38,669 nt of DNA from Deltaproteobacteria bacterium (lineage in GTDB: Bacteria > Desulfobacterota > Desulfobulbia > Desulfobulbales > Desulfocapsaceae). The number at the start of each line of letters is the position of its first letter. Within the stretch, counting starts at the first letter, position 1. The position numbers and the translations under genes were made by a program. The stretch covers positions 1 to 38,669 of the forward strand of contig JAJRQL010000198.1 of NCBI GenBank assembly GCA_024280265.1, in the 5' to 3' direction. Below are positions 24,764-32,971 of the stretch, in pieces. Under the pieces are notes generated by a model. It ran no database searches, was not told where the DNA came from, and saw only the letters and a list, made by a program, of their open reading frames with translations.

Positions 24764-25960
24764 CTATTTCCCCGACTTTTCGGCCAGTTTTTTCTGAAGG
24801 AGGTCTCCCAGTGTTCCAAGGGTTGCTTTTCCTTCCCGGCTGGTTTTCTGGAAGTTTTTTACCAGTTTGTCTTCAGATTTCTGGTCCTCTTCCGGGCTGA
24901 TATAGTCAGAGGGAGCCAGGCTGATCCGTTTTTCTGCAGTGTCAATACTTTCAATCTGGACTTCGATCTCCTGTCCCTCTTCCAGAACCTCACGTGGGTG
25001 ATTGATACGACGGCCCTTACCAAGTTTTGAAATGTGAATAAGGCCATCCACTCCTGCTTCCAGTGTGACAAAAGCACCAAACTGTGCAAGACGGGCAACT
25101 TTCCCTGTGATGATCTGGCCGCTGCTCAGTTGTGCCGCGGTCTCTTCCCAAGGGTCGGTAAGAGTTTCCTTGATACTGAGGGTAATGCGATTATTGTCCC
25201 AGTCCAGCTTTTTGACCATCACGCTGACACTCTGGTCAACAGAGTAATAATCGCCGATATTTTCAACCTTGCTCCAGCCGATCTCGGAAATGGGTACCAG
25301 TCCGTCCACCCCACCAATATCCACAAAAGCGCCAAAATCGCGGATGGAAGTTATGGTTCCGTTCAGTGTATCTCCTTCAGAGAGTGTTTCCTTTAACGAA
25401 TCACGAAGTTTTTTCCGTTCAAGTTCAAGGAGTTCTCTGGCAGAAACTACAATATTCCGGCCATTTTCTTCAAAACGGGTGATGAGGAAGTTGAGATGTT
25501 TTCCCAGATACTCTGCAGCGGCATCTTCTACTCGGCGCAGGCCCATCTGTGAGTAAGGGCAAAAAGCGCGGATGGAACCGCCAAGGGTAATTTCAAAGCC
25601 ACCCTTGATCTCTTCCTTTACAAACCCTTCAACCGGGATACCACTTCGGCAGGCCTCTTCGAGGTGTTCAGTGTTCTTTCCGGAACCGATACTGATGGTG
25701 AAGAGCTGAGCTCCGCCCTTGGCTTTTAGAAAATAGACTTCGATTTTATCGCCAACAGCCGGGGCCTGATCCTGCTCATCACTCTTCAGTTCCGAGGCAT
25801 CAAGGATTCCTTCGCTTTTGCCACCTGTATCAATAAACACTGATTCTTCGCTGATACCTACAATGGTGGCCGTGATCTTCTGACCCGGTTTGAGGCGGCG
25901 TACTGGTCTGGATTCAGTGGCCTGAAAAAGCTCTGCAAAACTACTACTGTCTTCTGTCAT
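24764..25960 (-). CDS. S1-domain RNA-binding protein (ribosomal protein S1 homolog)
   Basis: A 398-residue protein with four S1/OB RNA-binding repeats. They begin near KPGQKITATIVGISEESVFIDTGGKSEGIL, SGIPVEGFVKEEIKGGFEITLGGSIRAF, EGDTLNGTITSIRDFGAFVDIGGVDGLVP and SGQIITGKVARLAQFGAFVTLEAGVDGLIHISKL. Classical S1 has six repeats and about 560 residues, so this is a shorter paralogue, probably a translation or RNA-decay factor rather than the main ribosomal S1. It has no membrane segment. It is convergent with the response-regulator gene. The upstream gap to the radical SAM gene (25961-26055) contains no strong ribosome binding site, so the start is moderately certain. Confidence 0.88.
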   Translation of the reverse strand: MTEDSSSFAELFQATESRPVRRLKPGQKITATIVGISEESVFIDTGGKSEGILDASELKSDEQDQAPAVGDKIEVYFLKAKGGAQLFTISIGSGKNTEHLEEACRSGIPVEGFVKEEIKGGFEITLGGSIRAFCPYSQMGLRRVEDAAAEYLGKHLNFLITRFEENGRNIVVSARELLELERKKLRDSLKETLSEGDTLNGTITSIRDFGAFVDIGGVDGLVPISEIGWSKVENIGDYYSVDQSVSVMVKKLDWDNNRITLSIKETLTDPWEETAAQLSSGQIITGKVARLAQFGAFVTLEAGVDGLIHISKLGKGRRINHPREVLEEGQEIEVQIESIDTAEKRISLAPSDYISPEEDQKSEDKLVKNFQKTSREGKATLGTLGDLLQKKLAEKSGK

Positions 25961-26055
25961 ATCTGTAACCTGTGAGTTGAGGCCGATGGCCAGGGCTTGG
26001 CTGGAAATTTTTTTCCATTGTACTTATTTCTCAAAAAGAAAGGAAGAGCGAAATG

Positions 26056-27867
26056 TCAGTGTTTGACGGCCAGAGCCAGAAAATGATCGTTTTCCTGGAA
26101 GAGCAGCTTTTTATGATGGAGGTCATGAAAAAATCTCCGCATAGTGGACTTTTTTATGGTTGGGAACTCTCTGGAAATCTCTTTCATGGAACGGATCCTC
26201 CGGCAAAACAGATAGAGTTTCCTGGAGTTTCCCTGCAGTCTGTGCTGCAGGGTTGGACCTTTCATCTGTTCTTGACGGATAAGCAGGAACTGGTTTCCAT
26301 CCCGATAGCTGAGGGGCGGATGATTGCTGTTTCTGCTGCGATGAAACTGGTGCCAGGATTCGATCTTCATTTTCACCTCCTGCCACTTTTTCTTCTGGAT
26401 AAGGCGGTCACCACGGTACCCTTTGATGAGCATGCTTAGACCGTTGAGGGTGTCTTTGGGGAACAGTTGCTGATTCTTGGCGTGCCAGGTCAGCGCCACA
26501 ATCCCATAGGCCGTCGGATTGCTTGCCACCGGAGAACCATGGCCTAGAAAAAATGAGGCAGCAGAGAGTGGAGTATAGGGGAGTATGAAATCCAGATTTT
26601 TGAGTGTTTCCGCCACTTCCTCTGTGGTGCTGCCTGGAAAATCAGTGATCAGGTTGCCTTCCAGTTGTATTCCGGCCTCTGCACTTTGTCGCATTGCCGC
26701 AATGTTTTCAATGGCTGTGGTTCCCTTGTTCATCTTTTTAAGAAGGCTGGTTGAAAGAGACTCAATACCAACCTGGATGGTGGTCAATCCACCTTTACGG
26801 TATCGTCTCAGAGTGTCAGGGTCGGTGATGACTCTGACTTCTGCAAAAAAGTCATAATCAGTTTCTGTCTCAGCAAGAGTGCTGAAGAAGGTGTCAGTCT
26901 CTTTCGGGGGCAGGGCATTGTCGGTGAAACAGAAATCGAGACACTGATGCTCTCTGCTCTGTTCTTTCAGCTCCCGGAGCATGGTCGTGGCCTTCTTCCA
27001 CCTGTATCCATGCCACTGCAGGTTCAGGTTGCAGAAGCTGCATTTGTTCCACCAGCAGCCCCTTGAGAATTCAATGGGGAGGACGGGAATAAAGGATTGG
27101 TTGGGGAATATTTGTTTCATCTCTTCGAAATAAGGATGATAATCTGGGGGTGGCAGGGAGTTGATGTCCGATATTCCATCACAGCACTTTGTGGTGCAGC
27201 GCTCTGACTGCCGACTGATAATACCGGCAGGGAGTGTTACTGATGCTGCTGTGGGGCGTAGTGACTCACAGAGTTGTAAAAGGGCATTTTCTCCTTCTCC
27301 GCTGATAACATAGTCAATCTGAGGAAAGGTGTTGAGCAGAGAGGGCCCGATATCTCCAACACAACCTGAACCACCAATGACAATGGGCAGGTTTGGACAG
27401 CGTTTTTTTATTCTCTCTGCTGCTGTGAGTGATGCAATAAGTTGGTTGAAGCAGATGGAGAAACCAATGAGGTCAAAAGCGGAAAAGTCAATGTTTTCCA
27501 GCCATTTGTCAAGGCTCTGGTCAAGGAGTTCGGTGCAGGATTGAAAGGTAAGGTGTTGCAGGCCGGTCTCTTTTTTACAGCGGCTTTGGAAAAGTTTTTC
27601 TGCACTGACGTATTGTTCAGAAAAGAGTAACGGGCTATAGAGCGCCTCACCTGCCCAGCTGTCTTTGGCGAGGTAGTGGTACGTTTCTGTTTTTAGATCA
27701 GCTGCCACTGTGAGATAGGGGTGGAACAGGGTTGTGGTGACAGTGCGGGGCTCCTGAGCATCCAGGTATGTTTTAAGGGATGCAAGTTGTATTGATGGCC
27801 TGTTGAAAATGGCCCAGGGCATGGAAATCAGACCCAGCGCAATGGGAGGGAGGACAATCTGCTGCAT
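26056..27867 (-). CDS. B12-binding radical SAM protein, RiPP-maturation (rSAM_ocin_1)-like
   Basis: A 603-residue radical SAM protein. The N-terminal 250 residues look like a cobalamin-binding Rossmann domain (FDLIGFSICFNQLIASL, LPIVIGGSGCVGDIG, IDYVISGEGENALLQL). The cluster motif is RGCWWNKCSFCNLN, that is CX4CX2C rather than the usual CX3CX2C. The RGCWW context resembles radical SAM proteins tied to peptide (RiPP) maturation, but no precursor peptide is visible nearby. The C-terminal 150 residues are basic and of unknown role. ATG 27867 overlaps the lolA stop (TGATG), so it is the third gene of murI-lolA-rSAM. The ORF track's GTG at 27870 is less likely as the start. Confidence 0.82.
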   Translation of the reverse strand: MQQIVLPPIALGLISMPWAIFNRPSIQLASLKTYLDAQEPRTVTTTLFHPYLTVAADLKTETYHYLAKDSWAGEALYSPLLFSEQYVSAEKLFQSRCKKETGLQHLTFQSCTELLDQSLDKWLENIDFSAFDLIGFSICFNQLIASLTAAERIKKRCPNLPIVIGGSGCVGDIGPSLLNTFPQIDYVISGEGENALLQLCESLRPTAASVTLPAGIISRQSERCTTKCCDGISDINSLPPPDYHPYFEEMKQIFPNQSFIPVLPIEFSRGCWWNKCSFCNLNLQWHGYRWKKATTMLRELKEQSREHQCLDFCFTDNALPPKETDTFFSTLAETETDYDFFAEVRVITDPDTLRRYRKGGLTTIQVGIESLSTSLLKKMNKGTTAIENIAAMRQSAEAGIQLEGNLITDFPGSTTEEVAETLKNLDFILPYTPLSAASFFLGHGSPVASNPTAYGIVALTWHAKNQQLFPKDTLNGLSMLIKGYRGDRLIQKKKWQEVKMKIESWHQFHRSRNSNHPPLSYRDGNQFLLIRQEQMKGPTLQHRLQGNSRKLYLFCRRIRSMKEISREFPTIKKSTMRRFFHDLHHKKLLFQENDHFLALAVKH

Positions 27868-28574
27868 CACTGGTAAATGATCTCTGTTCCTGCTGGTGGG
27901 ATGAAAGAAAAGAGACGCTTCATAAGCTCTTCATCATTTGGGTCAAGGGTGTTGACTTTTAATTTGCTGAAGTTGAGGACTGTCAGGGTGTCGAAGTGGT
28001 CAAGGATTGCTATACGCCTGACAAGCGAATCGGATGTGACCCAGAGTTGAATGGAGGCAACCTGGCTTGCCTTTGATTTCGGAATCAGCTTTATCACTTT
28101 GGTTGAATCTTCGGACCTCCCGGGCTGATCCGGGGGGAGAACGGTAAAGTCTTCAAGCAGATTCCCGGCGCCTGTAAAAAACGAGTATGTGAGATCCTGC
28201 TCCAGTGCTTTTGACGGGGTGACAATCATCTGGGAAAGAGAGGCAAAATACATGGAAAAATTGATTCCATCGCTTACCAGGATCTGCTTGTCGGGGGCTG
28301 AATAGTTCCAACGCATTTTACCGGTTTTCTTTTTATCACCGATCTTTACGAAAAATGCCTGACCACTGCCTTTTTTGGGGCGTCCGCTGAGTTGACCTCT
28401 GGTGTCCTGATTGAACTCAAACGTCAAAGATTGGATTTTATCATATCGTTTCTGTAACCTGCTTGCTGTTTCTTCCGGTGTCTCGGCATGAAGTGGAGCT
28501 GCAATGAGAAGGAACAGCAGTATCGGAAACAGGCTGAGTCGGAAGGGTAAGCTTACTGGTCGTAGGGAGTTCAT
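27867..28574 (-). CDS. lolA: Outer-membrane lipoprotein carrier protein LolA
   Basis: A 235-residue periplasmic chaperone that carries lipoproteins from LolCDE to the outer membrane. It has signal peptide LSLFPILLFLLIAAPLHAET followed by the family start ASRLQKRYDKIQSLTFEFNQDT, then GKMRWNYSAPDKQILVSDG, where the Trp-x-Tyr stretch is typical. The C-terminal half forms the hydrophobic half-barrel. I chose ATG 28574, which overlaps the murI stop (ATGA), rather than 28580. It lies between murI and a radical SAM gene in one translationally coupled unit. Confidence 0.9.
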   Translation of the reverse strand: MNSLRPVSLPFRLSLFPILLFLLIAAPLHAETPEETASRLQKRYDKIQSLTFEFNQDTRGQLSGRPKKGSGQAFFVKIGDKKKTGKMRWNYSAPDKQILVSDGINFSMYFASLSQMIVTPSKALEQDLTYSFFTGAGNLLEDFTVLPPDQPGRSEDSTKVIKLIPKSKASQVASIQLWVTSDSLVRRIAILDHFDTLTVLNFSKLKVNTLDPNDEELMKRLFSFIPPAGTEIIYQ

Positions 28575-29347
28575 ACACATATCAGCTCCATGGGCCGTGA
28601 AAAGATGCGTTTAGCCACTTTTCGGGCTGTTTCGGTACTGTCAGAGACATAGTAGTTATGGCTGGTCTGCTTCTCTCTGGTTACCATATCAGGGGTGCGC
28701 GTGAGGAATTTTTTTACATAGTGTGCGGTTTCAATGGAAGAGTCAATGAGTTTTACCTGTTTTCCCATACGAGGCTGAATGAGATCTTTTAACAGGGGGT
28801 AGTGGGTACAGCCAAGCACCAGGGTGTCGATCTGTTTTTCTTTCAAAGGGTGAAGATAGCGGCGCAGGATCATTTTGGTCTCCCTTCTGTTCAGCCAGCC
28901 CTCTTCCACAAGGGGGACCAGCAGGGGGCATGCTTCCTGGAATATCTTGGCTCGTGGCTGTTCTGTCAGAATGGTTTTTGGGTAAATACCGCTTTTCACT
29001 GTGGCTCTGGTACCGATTATCCCAACCCGGCCACTTTTGCTTGTGACAGCAGCCCGATGGGCCGCAGGGGAAATAACCTCAATGATCGGCACTTGGAATT
29101 TTTTGCGAAGGGTCTCTGTGGCCACTGATGATGCTGAGTTACAGGCAATAACAATAAGCTCAGCGCCTCTTTTCAGGAGAAATTCAGTGTTACGGATGGA
29201 GTAGTTAATGATGGTTGCCGGACTTTTGGGGCCATAGGGAGTTCTGGCGATATCACCATAATAGATGAGTGAATGGCCGGGGAGGAGCTGTTCGATGGCA
29301 TGAGCTACTGTCATTCCACCAACACCTGAATCAAAAATACCAATCAT
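28571..29347 (-). CDS. murI: Glutamate racemase
   Basis: A 258-residue cofactor-independent racemase that supplies D-glutamate for peptidoglycan. The N terminus MIGIFDSGVGGMTVAHAI is diagnostic. Both catalytic cysteines are present, in IACNSASS and LGCTHYPLL. DIARTPYGPKSPATI is the usual substrate-loop region. It is the first gene of the murI-lolA-rSAM unit. Upstream lies the second copy of the long-hairpin repeat, so its promoter must be between that repeat and 29347 or run through it. Confidence 0.95.
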   Translation of the reverse strand: MIGIFDSGVGGMTVAHAIEQLLPGHSLIYYGDIARTPYGPKSPATIINYSIRNTEFLLKRGAELIVIACNSASSVATETLRKKFQVPIIEVISPAAHRAAVTSKSGRVGIIGTRATVKSGIYPKTILTEQPRAKIFQEACPLLVPLVEEGWLNRRETKMILRRYLHPLKEKQIDTLVLGCTHYPLLKDLIQPRMGKQVKLIDSSIETAHYVKKFLTRTPDMVTREKQTSHNYYVSDSTETARKVAKRIFSRPMELICV

Positions 29348-29390
29348 GATATAGAGAACGGATTACTTACTGGGTTTTTGTTCTGTTGTA

Positions 29391-29530
29391 GGCAACCTTA
29401 CAAAATTGTCTTTCCGCACGATCTCTGCGTTATGTTAAAAATTTTATCCTCGGAATATCACACATATGCCTGTGGTAAAATTTTTTGCATGCCTTGATCT
29501 CGAACGAAAAGCCTAATTTTTCAAGGCTGT
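29391..29530. repeat. Long-hairpin intergenic repeat, copy 2
   Basis: A second, diverged copy of the element at 11181-11310, in the same orientation. It shares CTCTGCGTTATG, AAATTTTATCCTCGGAATATC, GGTAAAATTTT, GCATGCCTTGA and the terminal CCTAATTTTTCAAGGC. Its arms can pair (GTAAAATTTT with AAAATTTTAtc; CTTTccgcaCGATCTC with GATCTCGaacGAAAAG approximately). It lies between divergent murI and the FmdB-type gene. Confidence 0.85.
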
Positions 29531-29886
29531 CTGTATTCTATTTCTTAGTGGATTTTCCTGTACCTGTACAATTTCAGCTGCCATTTCAATCGGTCTTTTT
29601 GTTATCATTGTTCCCTGATAAGTAAATGCGAAAGTATCTTTTGGGTGAAAAGGCATTTGCGGTTGCATTGATACTATATCCGGTAGTGTAAAAGTCAAGT
29701 GAAGAGAAGTCCTTCAATAGGTGACGATACCTTGTTTCGATAGCTGAAAAAGGGTTTTACAGGGGGAGTTGACATGACCCGGACGGAGCATTACAGTAGT
29801 CAGCACCTGAGTGGAAGGTGACTTCAGCCTTGCCCGGGCAGTGAAAAGAAACAGTGATAAAACAGATATGTTTATGGAGTCAGGAA
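29531..29886. other. Leader region of the FmdB-type gene, no gene recognised
   Basis: This 356-base stretch has no supported ORF. Around 29755-29855 it becomes GC-richer and structured. CACCT-gagtgga-AGGTG (about 29804-29820) forms a short hairpin and TTGCCCGGGCAG another near 29831. It may be a 5' leader, but no riboswitch class is recognisable. Confidence 0.4.
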
Positions 29887-30162
29887 ATGCCAGTTGATGA
29901 GTATGAATGTCCAGCGTGTGAAAAGATATTTGAAGTTCAACAACGTATGAGCGATGATCCTCTGTCCCAGTGTCCGGATTGCGAAGGGCCTGTGACAAAA
30001 ATAATGTCCAGGAGCTCCTTTCAGTTGAAAGGTGGTGGTTGGTATGCAGATGGTTACTCTTCTGCTAAACCTGCGACCAAAAAAGAATCTGCTGCCCAGA
30101 TCAAATCTGCGCCACCCTGCAAAACGTCAGGAAGCTGTCCCTGTGCAGCTGCAAGTTCATAA
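29887..30162 (+). CDS. FmdB-family zinc ribbon protein
   Basis: A 91-residue protein with an N-terminal zinc ribbon: MPVDEYECPACEKIFEVQQRMSDDPLSQCPDCEGPVTKIMSRSSFQLKGGGWYADGY. The two CXXC pairs are 20-some residues apart, and the SFQLKGGGWYADGY extension is the FmdB family hallmark. The tail is Lys/Ala-rich and ends with a Cys cluster, PPCKTSGSCPCAAAS. FmdB proteins were named as putative regulators; their function is unresolved. The ORF track starts at 29854, but ATG 29887 with GGAG upstream begins exactly at the family start. It is convergent with queA. Confidence 0.88.
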   Translation: MPVDEYECPACEKIFEVQQRMSDDPLSQCPDCEGPVTKIMSRSSFQLKGGGWYADGYSSAKPATKKESAAQIKSAPPCKTSGSCPCAAASS

Positions 30163-30191
30163 CTGTCCAGCTCGACTTCTCCGGGGTTCTG

Positions 30192-31277
30192 TCAGGGGAT
30201 GTCACAAACAGCCATGGCATCCCCGTAAGAATAGAAACGGTAGTTCCGCGTAATGGCGTCCCTGTAAGCCTCCATCAGGGGCTTGCGGCCACAGAGAGCA
30301 GACACCAGAAAGAGCAGTGATGATTCGGGCAGATGGAAGTTGGTTATGAGATTGTCTATAACTTTAAAGGTGTAGCCGGGCATAATGTAAAGCCTGCACC
30401 AGTCGTCTCCTGCCAGGACTTTTCCCTCTTTGTCGGCCATGAATTCAAGTGTCCGTACAGTGGTTGTGCCCACAGCCCAGATCTTGCCGCCCCTCTTCTT
30501 TGTTTCATTTATGAGCTCTGCAGTTTCCTTGGTGACAGAAACATATTCCTGGTGAATTTTGTGGTTCCGTATATCTTCACAGCGAACCGGGGCAAAGGTT
30601 CCGTGACCCACATGAAGCGTTATTGCGGTAAAGTTGACTCCTGTGTTTTGGATCTCGCGTAAAAGGTTCTCCGAGAAATGCAATCCTGCGGTCGGAGCGG
30701 CTACCGCTCCCGGATTTCTGGCGTAAACCGTCTGGTAGCGCTCTTTGTCATTGCTGGTACACCCGCCTTTTCGACTGATATAGGGTGGGAGAGGGACCTG
30801 ACCATGTGCCTCTAACAGCTCTGCCAGAGATCTGTCTCTGGCATAACGCAGTTCGATTTTGACCTTCCCTTCATCGAGCAGCTGGAGTACGTTTGCCGAA
30901 ATATCTGGTCCGAGAAAGAGAGTGGTCCCAGGTTTCGGGCGTTTGGAACTTTTAATAAGACTTGTGACTTCAGCCCGGATCTCGGTTGTACCGGTTATGG
31001 TCTCAACCGGGTAGCTCAGTAGAAATACCTCGATTTTGCCACCACTTTCCTTGTGTCCGTACAGGCGAGCCGGAAAAACCCTTGTATTGTTGGCCACCAG
31101 AAGATCACCAGGATTGAGGAGTTCTGTTATGTTTTTAAAATTGCTGTGGCTTCGTTTTCCGGTTTTACGGTTGAGAATAAGCAGTTTTGAGTTTTCTCTG
31201 GCATCAGCCGGATGCTGTGCAATGTTCTCAGGGGGTAGTGCGTAGTTATAGGTCGAAAGGTCGAATTCCTGTTGCAT
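30192..31277 (-). CDS. queA: S-adenosylmethionine:tRNA ribosyltransferase-isomerase
   Basis: A 361-residue enzyme that transfers the ribosyl part of SAM to 7-aminomethyl-7-deazaguanine in tRNA, forming epoxyqueuosine. The family start FDLSTYNYALPPENIAQHPADAREN is clear. So are GDLLVANNTRVFPARLYGHKESGGKIEVFLL, APTAGLHFSENLL, TLHVGHGTFAPVRCEDI and the C-terminal NLITNFHLPESSLLFLVSAL. Length is slightly over the usual 340-360. It is divergent from mqnB across a 30-bp perfect palindrome. No other queuosine gene is in the window. Confidence 0.95.
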   Translation of the reverse strand: MQQEFDLSTYNYALPPENIAQHPADARENSKLLILNRKTGKRSHSNFKNITELLNPGDLLVANNTRVFPARLYGHKESGGKIEVFLLSYPVETITGTTEIRAEVTSLIKSSKRPKPGTTLFLGPDISANVLQLLDEGKVKIELRYARDRSLAELLEAHGQVPLPPYISRKGGCTSNDKERYQTVYARNPGAVAAPTAGLHFSENLLREIQNTGVNFTAITLHVGHGTFAPVRCEDIRNHKIHQEYVSVTKETAELINETKKRGGKIWAVGTTTVRTLEFMADKEGKVLAGDDWCRLYIMPGYTFKVIDNLITNFHLPESSLLFLVSALCGRKPLMEAYRDAITRNYRFYSYGDAMAVCDIP

Positions 31278-31326
31278 GGGGATTTGGCTGCGTGTAAATT
31301 GTTTTGAATAAGGGACTCTGTGAAAG

Positions 31327-31356
31327 GTTCTGTCAAACTGACAAGTTTGACAGAAC
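31327..31356. promoter_or_regulatory. 13-bp-arm palindrome between queA and mqnB
   Basis: GTTCTGTCAAACT-gaca-AGTTTGACAGAAC is a perfect inverted repeat with a four-base loop. It lies between divergent genes and is not followed by a T-run on the plus strand. It could be an operator for a dimeric regulator or an RNA hairpin in either leader. Confidence 0.6.
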
Positions 31357-31454
31357 GGTTTATACTGTGTCCCTGATTACCGAAATGTATACCTTTGAGG
31401 TATGCAAAACTGGAAGAAGTCGTTTCTTTTATCTCTGAAAATCGTCTACCTACC

Positions 31455-32126
31455 ATGTTCCTTGTCGTTTGTGCAACAGAATTTGAACTTCAGTCACTGT
31501 CTGATCAACTGGATCGGGTACAGAACGGTTGGGTATCGCTTGTCACCGGCGTGGGACCAGTAGAGACAGTTCTCAGGATGACACAATTCTTCGAAGGTCG
31601 AGCTCTGAAGGGTGGTGAGCAGATCCGTGCAGTGCTGAATTTTGGTGTGGCTGGCGCTTATGTTTGTGATGGTGTGGCAAGAGCCGGGCTTTTGGATGTC
31701 TGTCTGGCAGAAGAGGAAATCCTTGGTGATTTTGGGATATCGTATCCTGACCGCATTGAGGCACTTGATGAAAAACTGCTGTCTCGGCAGAACTACAGGC
31801 TTGATACAGATCTCCTGTACAGGGCGCGGCTTTTGCTCAAGGAGCATAGTATACCCCAGAAAAGTGGCAACTTTGTTACAGTATGTGGAGTAACAGCCAC
31901 TGAAACTCGAGGCTCAATGTTGGGGCAGCAATACTCGGCTCTTTGTGAGAATATGGAGGGAGCGGCTGTGGCAAGAGTCTGCCGGGAATATCACCTTCCC
32001 CTCCTTGAGCTGAGAGCCATATCAAATTATGTGGAGCAGAGAGATATCGTGCGCTGGAAATTACCTGAGGCCTGTAAAGTTGCAGGAAATGCGGTGGCCG
32101 TTCTTTTGCAAGGTATGACTGAATAA
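31455..32126 (+). CDS. mqnB: Futalosine hydrolase
   Basis: A 223-residue nucleosidase-fold enzyme of the futalosine menaquinone pathway, removing the purine base from futalosine or aminofutalosine. It has VTGVGPVETVLRMT near the N terminus, NFGVAGAY and the C-terminal CENMEGAAVARVCREYHLPLLELRAISN, where MEGAA and the following acidic region fit the MTA/SAH nucleosidase-type active site. I chose ATG 31455, where homologous sequence begins. The TTG at 31395 in the ORF track would add 20 unlikely residues and overlap the leader. Its stop overlaps the mqnD start (TAATG). Confidence 0.88.
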   Translation: MFLVVCATEFELQSLSDQLDRVQNGWVSLVTGVGPVETVLRMTQFFEGRALKGGEQIRAVLNFGVAGAYVCDGVARAGLLDVCLAEEEILGDFGISYPDRIEALDEKLLSRQNYRLDTDLLYRARLLLKEHSIPQKSGNFVTVCGVTATETRGSMLGQQYSALCENMEGAAVARVCREYHLPLLELRAISNYVEQRDIVRWKLPEACKVAGNAVAVLLQGMTE

Positions 32127-32971
32127 TGATGAAAGCACCGCTGAGCCTTGGATATTCACCCTGTCCAAATGATACATATATTTTCTACGGCCTGACCCAT
32201 GGCAAGATTCCTCTCTCCGGGGTGAGTATCGGTGTGCCTGAACTGGCTGATGTGGAAACCCTGAATTCAGCAGCACTTGAACGCAGGCTTGATATTACCA
32301 AACTCTCTTTTCATGCTCTCGGGTATGTCTTGGATGAATACTGTGTTCTTTCCGCGGGATCTGCTCTGGGCCGCGGTTGTGGCCCTCTGCTTGTGTCAGG
32401 GGCAGGGTTTGATGCTGCCGGGCTGGAGGAGGCACGAATAGCAATTCCAGGAAAGCTGACCACAGCAAATCTTCTGTTTCGGATGTATGCGCCGGGTGCA
32501 CTGAATCTCATCGAAATGCGATTCGATGAGATTATGACAGCTGTTTCTTCGGGTACGGTGGATGCCGGGGTCATTATCCATGAGAGCAGGTTTACCTATA
32601 CTGATCAGGGTTTGAATTGCCTTTGTGATCTGGGAGGCTGGTGGGAGGAGACCTCGGGACATCCCATACCACTTGGTTGTATTGCAGCACGACGCAGCCT
32701 CGGAAAGGATGTGATTATGAAAATAGATCAGGCAATCCATGATTCTATTGTCTGGGCCTCTGAACATCCCCGTGAGTGTTTTCCCTATATTCAGCAGTAC
32801 GCGCAGGAGATGGATCAGCAGGTGATGCAGAGTCATATTCAGCTGTATGTAAATGCATTTTCCCGGTCGTTGGGGGACGAAGGACTCGCTGCAATTGAGA
32901 GCTTTCTCCGGCTCGGGCGTGAGGCTGGAATCCTGCCGGTATTGCCCGACAACGTGAGTTTGCAGATATGA
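32126..32971 (+). CDS. mqnD: 1,4-dihydroxy-6-naphthoate synthase
   Basis: A 281-residue enzyme of the futalosine pathway that converts cyclic de-hypoxanthinyl futalosine to 1,4-dihydroxy-6-naphthoate. The N terminus LSLGYSPCPNDTYIFYGLTHGKI is diagnostic. ITKLSFHALGYVLDEYCVLSAGSALGRGCGPLL, RIAIPGKLTTANLLFRMY and VDAGVIIHESRFTY follow. The fold is that of periplasmic binding proteins without a signal peptide. It is coupled to mqnB upstream and mobA downstream (ATGA). mqnA, mqnC and mqnE are not in the window. Confidence 0.95.
   Translation: MMKAPLSLGYSPCPNDTYIFYGLTHGKIPLSGVSIGVPELADVETLNSAALERRLDITKLSFHALGYVLDEYCVLSAGSALGRGCGPLLVSGAGFDAAGLEEARIAIPGKLTTANLLFRMYAPGALNLIEMRFDEIMTAVSSGTVDAGVIIHESRFTYTDQGLNCLCDLGGWWEETSGHPIPLGCIAARRSLGKDVIMKIDQAIHDSIVWASEHPRECFPYIQQYAQEMDQQVMQSHIQLYVNAFSRSLGDEGLAAIESFLRLGREAGILPVLPDNVSLQI

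Noticed and set aside
26053-26439. 128-residue plus-strand ORF
   Set aside because: It is a shadow of the radical SAM gene on the opposite strand, whose motifs are clear.
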